Source: Orychophragmus violaceus
Lineage: Eukaryota; Streptophyta; Magnoliopsida; Brassicales; Brassicaceae
NCBI GenBank assembly: GCA_030180135.1
Contig: CM058232.1
Location: 62,579,330 to 62,643,329, forward strand
DNA length: 64,000 bases
Direction: 5' to 3'
Below are positions 33,176 to 42,876 of this stretch, in pieces. The translations under genes were made by a program, and so were the position numbers. Every line of letters begins with the position of its first letter. Position 1 is the first letter of the stretch. The notes beneath the pieces were generated by a model. That model did no database searches. It saw nothing but the letters and a program-made list of their open reading frames with translations, and had not been told where the DNA came from.

Positions 33176-34303
33176 AGTTGGTATCAGAGCGGAGTTGTTT
33201 CTAGGACGATGCTCTCGTAATTGGTGACTTGCAGAGACAAGTGCACCAAGGACGCACTTAGTCTTGGGCAGACTTTGAGAACAAGTCCAATGGGAATACT
33301 TTTCAACTGAGTATGGGATCAGTTGGAAGGTCGTATGTCCCAGCCGAGTATGGGATCGGTTGGGAGATTAGTTCCCGGATTTGGATCAAGGTCGCAAGAC
33401 GGTGTGGGGGTGAACCGGAAGGCTCAATCACGGGAAAGTGGTTGGCCGAACCGGGAGGGACCTGGGGGTGAACCGGAGGGCGCAATCACGGGAAGTGGTT
33501 GGCCTAACCGGGAGGGACCTAGAGGAGAACCGCGTTGGCTCAAAAGACAAAGTGTCCTGCCGACCCGGGAAGGACCTAAAGGGGAAATGGGATCAATTGG
33601 AGCTGATAACCAATCCTCTAGAATCCGCACCAAAAGTACCACTTGCAGAAACAATGGAAGCGCACTTTGGAAGTGTAGAAAGCAAGTAGAGTACTTGCGA
33701 AGTGCAATGGCTGGGACAAAGGAGCCTAAGCTGTTTGCAAGATAAGGGGAAGGAAAGTGACAATGAAAGACCACTGATTTGCTTCCATTGTAAAAAGCAG
33801 TAATCAGAAGTAAAACGTGGGAGTGAAAGTCGAACGGTAAAGGCTAAGCGCTAACCGAAGACGCCACGGGTTTACGAACTGGTTAGGGACATTGGCGGGG
33901 CCGAGTCCTATAGTGCAATTGTTGGTCAGTCACTGAACCCCACTTCCTCGAATGTATTCTGGGAATTACGTTTGGGGAAAAGGGTTAGGTTGCTTGCATT
34001 TGGAATGCGTAAGGACCTTAACCGAGGCCGAGTCCAGGAGGGAACAAAGGCCTGAGGTCGAGTCATACAAGGAACAAAACCTGATTATGATCTAGTAAGA
34101 TATTTACTAAGATCGGGAAACGAAGATCAAGTCCGTAAGGATTGTGATCAGGATTTGACTAAGTCTAAGACAAGACAAAAATCTGGAAATGATTAAGTCG
34201 TGACGGACTAAGGTCAATGGGAACTAGAAAGGTTCTTAAAGTTCGAACGGGATAAAACCCTTGAGTCGGATTCGGGGACGAATCCCTTTCAGGGGGGTAG
34301 ACT
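33176..34303 (+). mobile_element. Gypsy-F internal region 3 (deletion derivative)
   Basis: 1128 bp from AGT and the iMet primer site TGGTATCAGAGC (33179-33190) to the polypurine tract CAGGGGGGTAGACT (34290-34303). Near-identical to internal region 1. It holds a Gag-like remnant and no enzymatic domain. Confidence 0.88.
33323..33745 (+). pseudogene. Gypsy-F gag-like remnant
   Basis: An open frame of about 140 codons, hydrophilic and rich in Arg, Gly and Pro. A threefold imperfect repeat (GWPNREGPGGEP, GWPNREGPRGEP, LPTREGPKGE) comes from the 58-bp DNA repeat. Shortly after the stop, other frames read CFHCKK, like the first half of a CCHC knuckle. The repeat-plus-knuckle layout suits the C-terminus of a gypsy Gag. 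I cannot assign a capsid domain. Internal region 1 carries the same stretch with a changed frame. Confidence 0.4.
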
Positions 34304-36876
34304 TGTAGTATCCCCAAACCTGGATACTAACCCCACCCTAAACGTTTGGGCAGTCTATGGAACCATAAGATTGAGTTTAAGCTCAATGAGAGTGTTCCAT
34401 AGGCAAGAGAAGGTCAAGCTCAGCTCGAAAGGAGCTTGATCTAAAGAGAAGCAGCTGGAAGGGAAGTGTTCAGCTCAAACGAGCTGAACATTCCAGCTGG
34501 TCAGCTAAGTCAGCTGGCAACCAGCTCATCCCAGCTAGATTGAGTGTTCAAGTGTTGGGTCAGCTGGTCAGCTAGTGACACTAGCTGACCAAGGGGTGCA
34601 ATAGCGAATGGACACCAATGAAGGATTGTGTCCATTCGGCCAACCAATGCAACCTTACCCAAGGGGTAGTTGTGGGAAAGTTTGAGGGTTATAAATAGAC
34701 CCCAATAAGGCCATTTTCGCACACAATCTGGACACCAGGAAACCCAGATTATTCCTAAGGCAAAAGGCCATAAACCGAGAGGAAAAGAGAGAATTCAAGG
34801 CCGAAATACCAAGGGTATTGGCCGGCGGTTTAAGAGGACTTTTGGGAATGTTTCTAAGGCAATTCAAGGCTGGAAATAAGGAGGGAAAACCCAGAAAAAG
34901 GTGGAAGGAAATCGCTTGAAGTTTGAAGATGAAAATCGGTACTGTCCGTGTAACAGTCCGCGGATGACCGTGGGTCGCGTACGGACGACCGTGGGTCGCG
35001 TACTGACGACCGCGGATCGTTTGCGGACGGCCGCAGTACGCACACGGACAACCGCGGACGACCACAACATTCACATGGACCACCGCGGACGACCACAACA
35101 TGCACATGGACCACCGCGGACGACCGTAAGGAACGTCAGGACGTCCGTGAGGGTAGCCAGGACGACCGTGCGTTCGTCAGTACGCCCGTAGCCGTTCGTC
35201 GGTACGACCGTAACCGTACGTCCGTAACCGTTCGTTGGTACATTCGTAGCCGTTCGTCGGTACGTCCGTAGCCGTTCGTCGGTACGTCCGTAAGGTTGCC
35301 TGTACGACCGTAAGGTTGACTGTACGTCCGTAACCGTTCGTCGGTACGTCCGTAAGTCTGTCTGTACGACCGTAAGGTCGACAGTACAACCGCGACCGTT
35401 CGTCAGTACGTCCGTAAGGTCGACAGTACGACCGCGACCGTTCGTCAGTACGTCCGTAAGTCTGTCTGTACGACCGTAAGGTCGACAGTACGACCGCGAC
35501 CGTTCATCGGTACGTCCGTAAGGCTATCTGTACGACCGTAGGGTCGACAGTACGTCCGTGACCGTTCGTCGGTATGTCCGTAAGGTCGTCTGTACGACCG
35601 TAAGGTCGACAGTACGTCCGCAACTATTCGTCCGTACGACCGTAAGGTCGTCAGTGCGACCGTGACCGTTCGCGGTACGGTCGTGACCGTTCACGGACGA
35701 ACAGGACCGACCGCGGGACGTAAGTAAACGACCGTGGGTCGTAAGTAAATGACCGCGGGTCATGCGTACACGACCGCGGGTCGTACGCGACCGTCCGTGG
35801 AACAGACACGACTGTTCACGAACGGACGCGACTGTCCGTGGGTCGTACATTAACGACCGCGGGTCGAACGTCAGTGACCGCGGGTCGTACGTGACTGTCC
35901 GTGGGACACACGCAACTGTCCACGAACAGACGTGACGGTCCTAGGTCATGGAAATTGACGGGTATGCCGGACTTTCATGTCCAATAAACCGTTCGGATTG
36001 ATCGGAAGGATCAACCACGGTCATGTTTGGGATAGCGGGACGACATGAGTTGGACCACGGATAGGATCAGGAAATCTCGTGGTAGAAACGCGTGCGGACC
36101 GGTCGAACAGTCAAAGAAACTGGTTCGACGGCCGACGGTACAAACCAGGGATCAGACCATCCGCGGAAGTGATCGGTAGAATCAATCCATCCATGAACTG
36201 ATCGTTATGCCCGACGATATTAAGGGAGACCGGTTTAAGAGCCAATCGTACCTAAGGACTTGGATCAGTCTAAAAGTCAATGAGCTGGAAGTAAATGCGG
36301 TTCAAGGAAGAGGGCAAATGATAAGGGAAGACAAGGAGCAGGAACGACCACGAGCAAAGGAACTAGAAGACCTCTCTTATACTTAGTCATGTGGGGATGG
36401 TTGGATGAATGACTAAGTACAAAGGGGGTGTGTTCTAAAGGTTGCTGAACGGATGAGCTAAGCTGAACGCGGAGCTAGCTTCACACCGGCTTCACCAAGG
36501 GCTAAAGTACACGTTCAAATACTTATCTATTGTTCTAGGGACTAAATAGAATGGAAATAGTTGAACTGAACATTCTAAGTAAAAGACTTAGGTTGTTAGA
36601 AATGATTAATTATGAACCATACCTCGAAAGGGTTTTAAAGAAACCAAATAAGGTCGTATGAGGTTCACGGATGGATCGTTCTTTAGAAGAACGATGAAAT
36701 GGTTAAGTAGTATTTCCGCTGCGTATTGATTAAGTATGAAGGATCTAAGACTAGGAGTCAATAAGAGATCTGAGGAATACTTAATCCTAAAGAAAAATTT
36801 TAAATAGGACGTATTTCTGGAATGGGTATAATGAGAGGTATCCGTCTAGGCCCTATGGCCGGGATGGGTCTTTTCA
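34304..36876 (+). repeat. Gypsy-F LTR 4 (complete, 2573 bp)
   Basis: TGTAGTATCC to GGGTCTTTTCA, the only uninterrupted LTR of this family here. Order: stem-loops and AGCT-rich segment (to about 34590), TATAAATAGACC box (about 34691), 21-bp array (about 34965-35030), 62-bp array (about 35170-35690), GACCGCGGGTCGTA array (to about 35940), unique 3' part. It inserts into the gag of Gypsy-G at 36877. The 5 bases following, GGGTC, are the presumed target copy, but the left partner is lost. Confidence 0.92.
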
Positions 36877-37001
36877 GGGTCGGGCGATCGCTCAAGGCGG
36901 TCGAGTCGCGCTTCGAGCGTCTGTCCGATCGTTTGGATCGCAGCCATCACTTGGTTGAAGTCAGCCGGTCCAACTGATTTATTGACGTGCTCCTCAGCCA
37001 T
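36877..37001 (-). pseudogene. Gypsy-G gag N-terminus, cut by Gypsy-F
   Basis: On the minus strand an ATG at 37001-36999 opens MAEEHVNKSVGPADFNQVM followed by AAIQTIGQTLEARLDRLERS, a short amphipathic helix-like start typical of gypsy Gag proteins. It stops at the LTR 4 boundary. The rest of the element is not in the window next to it. The correct distance from the primer site and LTR supports the assignment. Confidence 0.7.
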
Positions 37002-37743
37002 CTATGATCTGCGCACTTAACAAAAAGATCAAAAGCAACAAGGAAAAGAAGGAAGAACAAGAAATAAGGAAAAATCAAGAGAGAAAAGGAAAATGCGACA
37101 AAAAGGAAAAAGGAAAGATGCAGTTGCTAACAAAAAGGAAACAATGCACAACGAATTTCTTTTTTTTTGACTAAAAACAACAAAATGGAAAAGAACTAAA
37201 CCGAGACAATCTTAGATGAAGCAATCAGATCTGAACCACAATCTAATCAATTTAAACCGCACACACAGAAATCGCAAGGCTCAAGGAAAACCCTAGCTAT
37301 ATGCGGCCGGTACTAGAACTAGCAACCTAGCAGCTGGGTTCTAACTTCTTCTTTTCAGTGAATGCAATGCAACAGTATCACAAGGAATCAGCAAACACAG
37401 CCGAGATAAGATAAAGTATCCAAAACAGATCACTAGAGAGAAGCAAAACCCTAGTGGCCGAGTCTTAACTAACCAACCTAACAAGCGGTTTCTACTAAGA
37501 ATTCTTTTGATTTTCAGTTTTATCAAAGCAAAACAACAGAAACAAAAGGAACAACTCAACAGTAAGCAGCAAACAACCGGTTCAGAAACAGTGGACTTGG
37601 CCGATTGAGACAACAACTAGCAACCTAATATTTTTTTTTTTTGATTTTCGATTTTAAAAGAAACAAAGCAAAACAGAATGAAACTAGCAAAAAGGACAGA
37701 AGTAACCGAGCTGGGTCAGGATCTTTAGAGCTCTGATACCAGA
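37002..37743 (-). other. Gypsy-G leader and iMet primer site
   Basis: About 740 bp without a gene on the plus strand, A-rich, with homopolymer runs near 37161 and 37630. The plus strand 37730-37741 reads GCTCTGATACCA, so the minus strand has the primer site TGGTATCAGAGC two bases from the LTR. Confidence 0.8.
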
Positions 37744-39119
37744 TGATATGAGATGCAAGCGGGGTGGTCGACTGGTCGAGAGAGATGGACGGTACGATGG
37801 TCGGATGCGAACGAACGGTGGTCGATGGGACGAGGAAGCTGGCCGAAGGCGCTCTCTTCCTGGTAAGTGGATGATTCGATGGATAAATGATGAGTAGGAC
37901 ACGAACTAAAACACTTTGATTCACGCAACAAGAAAGACTTAAGCAACAAGCGATCTTGGACCAAGGGGTAGCCGCGCAAGGTCAAGAAGATCGAACGACC
38001 TCTAGGGTTCTTTTTATTTAAAACTTACTTAAGTTTATTGAAAACAAAGAGTGGATTTAAATAGTCAAAGTAATAGGGTTACTAGTCTTAAAAATGGGCC
38101 ATAAAGAGGCATGGTCGAAATCATTAAAATAGAAAGCAAGGAAGAAGGTTGGACGGGCCAAATTCTCCTTCTCATGAAGCGGGCCTTGGTTTACCTCATT
38201 AAAAACCTTAGTGGGAAAACCCAATTGGGACAAAACCACACTTAAGGGAAAAAGAGTATAAACCAATGCCCAAGGAGATGTTGCACGTACTCCTGGTCGC
38301 CAAACATAAGTCTGAAGACCACCAAGTCCGTGAGCTTCTAAATAAGGCAGGTCCAGCAACCTTCGGGTTTGATCTTGCATATCTTCTTTGTCCGAGCTAG
38401 TATTGATGTAAATCCAACCCTCAGGCATTCCCTGATGAATCAAGAATCCAGAACAAGTTCCTTTACTCCTTGATTCATCCTGGTTCGTTCTGAGCACTCC
38501 AAAATGTGCAAGTCGGTCTTTATCGGGTTCCCTGAAAATCACTTGTCTTGAAACGGGCATATATTCTTCATAGAAAATGGTCTTGATGTGATTCCACTTC
38601 TTGAAGATTCCTTGCTGAGTCAGGTTTCCAAAACAGGTGGAGGTGAAGCTCGATTCCTCTTGGTCCATTCGCAATCCTCTCTTGAATGCACCTATATCCG
38701 CGGTTAGGGCTAACTGGACAGCTTCTAGACATCCTCCAAGATGATCTCGAACCCAAGCTGATTCCTTCTGACCGAACTCTTCCAAATAGCATACTTTATG
38801 GTGAATATCAAGCCTGGCATGATTGGCTTAAACTATGGACATCTTCCAGGACACGGTTAGGGCTCCGAGAGGTCGGTTGTCGACCATCTCCAAATGAGAT
38901 CGTTCCAATTGGGTTCTGGAACGATCATCACTCCTGAAACATAATGTTGGCTTATGAATCCCTGATACCACGTCATTAGGTCTGGCAGAACATGCATTGG
39001 TCTTTTGAACCTCCTCAAGTACGTTTTGCGGGGTCGGGAACAGCTCGGTCAGCCTCGTGGTCAAGGCTGGTACGTACCGCTCATCCATGCTGGGTTTGGA
39101 CGATCTGATGACCTCATCA
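37744..39119 (-). repeat. Gypsy-G 5' LTR (about 1.38 kb)
   Basis: Plus-strand TGATATGAGATG to CTCATCA. The left end is set by the primer site and the right end by the resumption of Copia-5 reverse transcriptase codons. On the minus strand it contains the CCTTAAGTG/CACTAAGG hairpin with TTTTTAATGAGG (plus 38194-38250), shared with copia 3' ends. It also has an open sense frame at 38785-38057 with two diverged copies of a 36-residue unit. The right boundary is good to a few bases. Confidence 0.7.
38057..38785 (-). other. Open reading frame within the Gypsy-G LTR, unknown
   Basis: 242 codons in the sense direction of the element, opening with TTG and with no obvious ATG start. Two related segments, one beginning DQEESSFTSTCFGNL and the other NQDESRSKGTCSGFL, align over about 36 residues with shared Gln, Glu-Ser, Thr-Cys, Gly, Gln-Gly, Trp and Ile. 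I recognise no family. It may be an old internal duplication or captured sequence, or simply chance openness. Confidence 0.3.
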
Positions 39120-39121
39120 AA

Positions 39122-39955
39122 GTGTGTCAATCTAAAGATGGATTCTTCTTATCCCAAGAAAGTACACACTTGATCTATTGTCTGAAACAGGAAAGCTAGG
39201 ATGCAAACCTGCAAAAACACATCTTGAAGATGGCTACAAAGTCATGAGAGAGGGGGAGATTGAAGATAGCAAACCATTTGATGATATCACACAATACAGA
39301 AGGATGGTTGGTAAGTTGTCTATTGGACAATTACTAGACCTGATATATGTTTTGCTGTGAATCAGGTGAGTCAACACATGCAAGCTCCTAAGACGCATCA
39401 TTGGAACATGGTAGAAAGGGTATTGAAGTATCTTAAAGGAGCTCTTGGCCAATGCATATGGATGGGGTGCAATGGAAGCTCAGACATTGTTGGTTATTGT
39501 GATGCTGATTGGGCTGGAGATAGAGTTGATAGGAGATCAACAACCGGTAATTGCACCATCATTGGAGGCAAATTAGTAACTTGGAAGAGAAAGAAGCAGA
39601 AGATTGTCTCATGCTCCAGTGCTGAAGCTGAGTATAGAGCCATCAGAAAACTCACAACTGAGTTGGTATGGATCAAGGCGCTTTTAAAGGACTTGGGGAT
39701 TAAATCATTAGAACCTATCACAATGCATTGTGTAATGAAGCTGCTATCCACATTGCATCTAACTCAGTCTTCCATGAGAGGACCAAGCATATTGAAGTTG
39801 ATTTTCACAAAGTCAGACAGATGGTGGAGCAAGGAGTGATCTTACCTTGTTAAACAAGAAGTGAGGAGCAATTGGATGATATATTCACTAAGGCAACAAG
39901 TCAGAAGGTTTGTGAGTCCATTCACTCGAAGCTAGGGCTCATGGACATTCCTCAA
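39122..39955 (+). pseudogene. Copia-5 reverse transcriptase end and RNase H, broken
   Basis: Pieces in three frames: VCQSKDGFFLSQ (39122 on), then SETGKLGCKPAKT to REGEIED and YRRMVGKL (39178-39358), then NQVSQHMQAPKTHHWNMVE through GYCDADWAGDRVDRRSTT and SCSSAEAEYRAI (39357-39839). After the next shift, coding similarity continues to KVCESIHSKLGL-like codons before 39955. At least four indels break it. The family counterpart in Copia-7 is 60170-60616. Confidence 0.85.
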
Positions 39956-40107
39956 TCATGTTCTCCTCAGCCTTGAAGCGTACACTCTTTTTCCCTAAGT
40001 AAAGTTTTATCCCAAGAGGTTTTCTATACTTAGGTTTTTAATGAGGTAAGTTTTCATTGTTCCAAGCTTGATCACAATACTTGGGATTCAAGCTTGAGGG
40101 GGAGTAT

Positions 40108-40630
40108 TGAGATGAAGACTTAAGTGTTTCATCATTGTGCAAAGTTGGGGACTTAGGCAGAAGTATGCAAAGTCCGAGACATCAAAAGTGAAACAATAAG
40201 GATATGTTTGGGTAACTCAACCGAGATCAAGTATGGGCTAAAGCATATAGGTTCAAAGGCATTTAAGAGTGATCAGAAGTCAGAGAAGGGTCTGAACCAT
40301 CAGAGAAGACAAGTAGGACAGGTCACTATCACCAAGAAACCAAGCGTAGACCTGTACCTTTCAAAGAGAGCTGTTGGACCCTTCTCTCTCTCTTAAGTAG
40401 TTTTTGGTCTTCTTTCTATTTTGGGTTTCGGTTTACTATTGTTTAAACCAAGTGTTAAGTCTATTTAAATACTTGTAAATGTTCATTTGTGAATACACTC
40501 TTTGGGAAACCTTTTCCCTCATACTTCTCTCTCGCAACCCTAATTCCCTCTCTACTGAGCTCATATCTGATTCTTCCATTCTCTCTTGTTAATCTCTTAT
40601 ACAACTCTCTCATTCTCACATTCTTACACA
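40108..40630 (+). repeat. Copia-5 3' LTR (about 523 bp)
   Basis: TGAGATGAAG after the polypurine tract to ATTCTTACACA. It contains TGTGCAAAGTTGGGGAC (from about 40136) and GCAAAGTCCGAGAC, variants of the LTR motif repeated at 41620-41790. The right end is inferred from the CA end and the start of LTR-E homology. Confidence 0.7.
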
Positions 40631-41341
40631 ATTTAGCTATATGGAAATGTTTCCAAGAGTTTAACCTCTCATCAGGAGTGTTTACTCATGACAATGGAAC
40701 TAGCTAAGAGATGTTCTAAAGAAGAAAGAGTGTAAGAGCATTAACTTAACCGGTTGTTCTCACACTTGGATTAGTTATGGAAGAACTATCCAAGTGTGGT
40801 TTTGGTCTGCCTTTAGCAGCCAAACCGTGGCTCTTACATGAGTCTACATTGTTTCTGATTGAAGAACACAATGATAGACATAAAACAGAAACGACAAAGA
40901 GAAGAGAGAGGAGAAGAAGAGAAGAAGAGATAAAGAGTTTGTATCAAGAATCTTGTTGATTTCTTGTTAAGTGACTTAGCAAAGCTTTAAAATGTCGAAC
41001 TCAGCCTTTATATAGGCATACAATTAGGTTAAACTCAGAATAAACAAAGATAAACCAAGATTACATCTCAGCCATTGATTCATTGGAGGGAAAACCGAGT
41101 TTGAATGGATGGTTGGATCTTCTTCTCTTCATTTCGGTTCTGGTGTGTTCACACACTGAAAGTGACATGTCTGATCTCTTGTTTAACGTGTGCAGGTCTG
41201 GAGAGAGAGAAAGCACACTCCCAGGAGTGATAGTGACAGGTCTGTGTAACCACTTCATTGTTTAATCCCACATGTGACTTCTAAATGTATCTTGAACTCA
41301 ACATGTAATCTTAATAGCTTATCTTCAGACCTTAACCAACA
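40631..41341 (-). repeat. LTR-E, minus copy (truncated)
   Basis: Reverse complement of the LTR that runs at about 41815-42244 and 48215-48440. It starts on the minus strand TGTTGGTTAAGG (41341) and includes TATA-like CCTATATAAAGG (plus 41004-41015) and a covarying hairpin at 40761-40798. Copia-5 cuts it at 40630. No gene is seen in it. Confidence 0.7.
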
Positions 41342-42244
41342 CATTTCGAACTCCTTTATTGTTTAACTTCAGCGTTTACGAAAGAGTGTATGGATGGGCT
41401 GATTCTTCTCATGGGTTTGATCAATTGTCTTTAATGTATTGAATTAGAGATCATGAAATGCACAAGCCAACATTGTGCAAAGGTTGTATTAGAGAGGAAG
41501 ATGAAATGGAAGAGGAGAGGCTGAAGAAGCCGAGCCTCATTCCATGAAGAAGCCTTGGTGTTGAGAACAAGCAAGCAAAGCAAAGCAATGCTTAAGTGAG
41601 CAACAAAGGCAACTATCAAGATGTGCAAAGTTGGGGCACACTTTCACAGACACAGAAAGATGATCAATGTGCAAAGTTGGGGCAAGATCATCTTGTGCAA
41701 TGTCAGGGCCAAAGTTGTGAAGTGCAAAGTTGGGGCACTTATATATTAAGACAATCATGAATGTGCAAAGTTGGGGCCAAACAGAAGTCTGTCAAGAATC
41801 AGACTCAAGAAGAGTCACATGTGTGTTTAAGGAGGAAAGTGGTTACAAAGACATGTCACACTCACTCTTGGGAGTGTGCTCTCTCTCCTCAGGTCTACAC
41901 ACGTGAATAAGGGTGAGGACAAGTCACTTTCAAGTCTGAACTCACTAGAAACCGAAATGAAGAGGAGAAGATCCAACCATCCATTCAAACTCGGTTTTCC
42001 CTCCTATGAATCAATGGTTGAGATGTAATCTTGGTTTATCTTTGTTTATTGTTGTCTTAACCTAATTTTGAGCCTATATAAAGGCCACACACGACCTTGT
42101 AATAGCTTGCTAAGTCACTTGATAAGAAATCAACAAGATTCTTGATACAAACTCTTCTCTCTTTCTCTCTTCTTCTTGTAACCGGTTTCACTCTTTGTCT
42201 CCATTGTTTATACAAGTTCATATTCAATGTAGACCTTAAAGTAT
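41342..42244 (+). repeat. LTR-E, plus copy, left part with TGTGCAAAGTTGGGG motif array
   Basis: 41342-41430 shows nothing I can assign. 41470-41790 carries the word TGTGCAAAGTTGGGG or close variants five to six times. From about 41815 the sequence matches the minus copy, including TATA-like CCTATATAAAGGCC near 42073-42086. Copia-6 interrupts it at 42245. The left boundary is uncertain. Confidence 0.65.
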
Positions 42245-42687
42245 TTATCATGAAGAGATCAATGTGCAAAGGTTGTGCATTATCAAAATATGCACAAGAC
42301 TTGCACATTGATGAAGTGCAAAACCGGGGACACTTAGTTCTTTATCAATAAGTGTCACTTAGTGTCTAAACAAGAGAGTGCAAACTTGGGGATATTGGAT
42401 CAGACCGTTGGAGTCTTCTAATGAGACAAAGAGGAGCGGCTGTACAAGTTGGGACCACATAGTACAAATGGTCGCAACCGGATTTGTCATGACCAGCTTT
42501 TACTTTTGTGTCATTCTTGTTTGTTTCCACTTTAGGTTAAACATCTCTCTTGTCTTAAGACTCTTATATATTGTTTGTAACCAAGAATGAATCAATATAC
42601 AAGAAGGGATTCTTTCCTCTTTACTCTTTGCGGCTCTCTCTCTCTAAAACCCTAGAAACCGCAAGTTCTTACACACTTAGTCCAACA
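42245..42687 (+). repeat. Copia-6 5' LTR (443 bp)
   Basis: Begins TTATCATGAAG (terminal TG changed to TT) and ends TTAGTCCAACA, directly followed by TGGTATCAGAGC. It carries GTGCAAAGGTTGTGC, GTGCAAAACCGGGGAC and GTGCAAACTTGGGGAT motif variants. Confidence 0.9.
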
Positions 42688-42876
42688 TGGTATCAGAGCA
42701 TTATTGTTCTTGATCTTTGATTCTCTTGATTCTCATTCTAGTTTCATCACTCTCTTAGCTCTAATCTCTCATTCTCTCGGTCCTAAAACCCTAACACTCT
42801 TTCACTCTCTCTGTTCTTCATCTATCACCTAATCTCTTCATCTTTTCATCGTGTTCTTAAAGTCTAAACAAATGCC

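Larger units (their letters stand above)
39120..40630 (+). mobile_element. Copia-5: 3' end of a copia element with 3' LTR
   Basis: Reverse transcriptase and RNase H remnants, a 3' non-coding segment with the hairpin motif at 39985-40046, polypurine tract GAGGGGGAGTAT ending at 40107, and an LTR. It is the host of Gypsy-G on its left side. It is related to Copia-6 and Copia-7. Confidence 0.85.

Noticed and set aside
34965..35940. CRISPR-like regular repeat array
   Set aside because: Units are adjacent and imperfect with no unique spacers, inside a eukaryotic LTR. This is a minisatellite.
40757..40976. A host gene exon after Copia-5
   Set aside because: The sequence is the complement of LTR-E found at 48215-48440, so it is LTR sequence.
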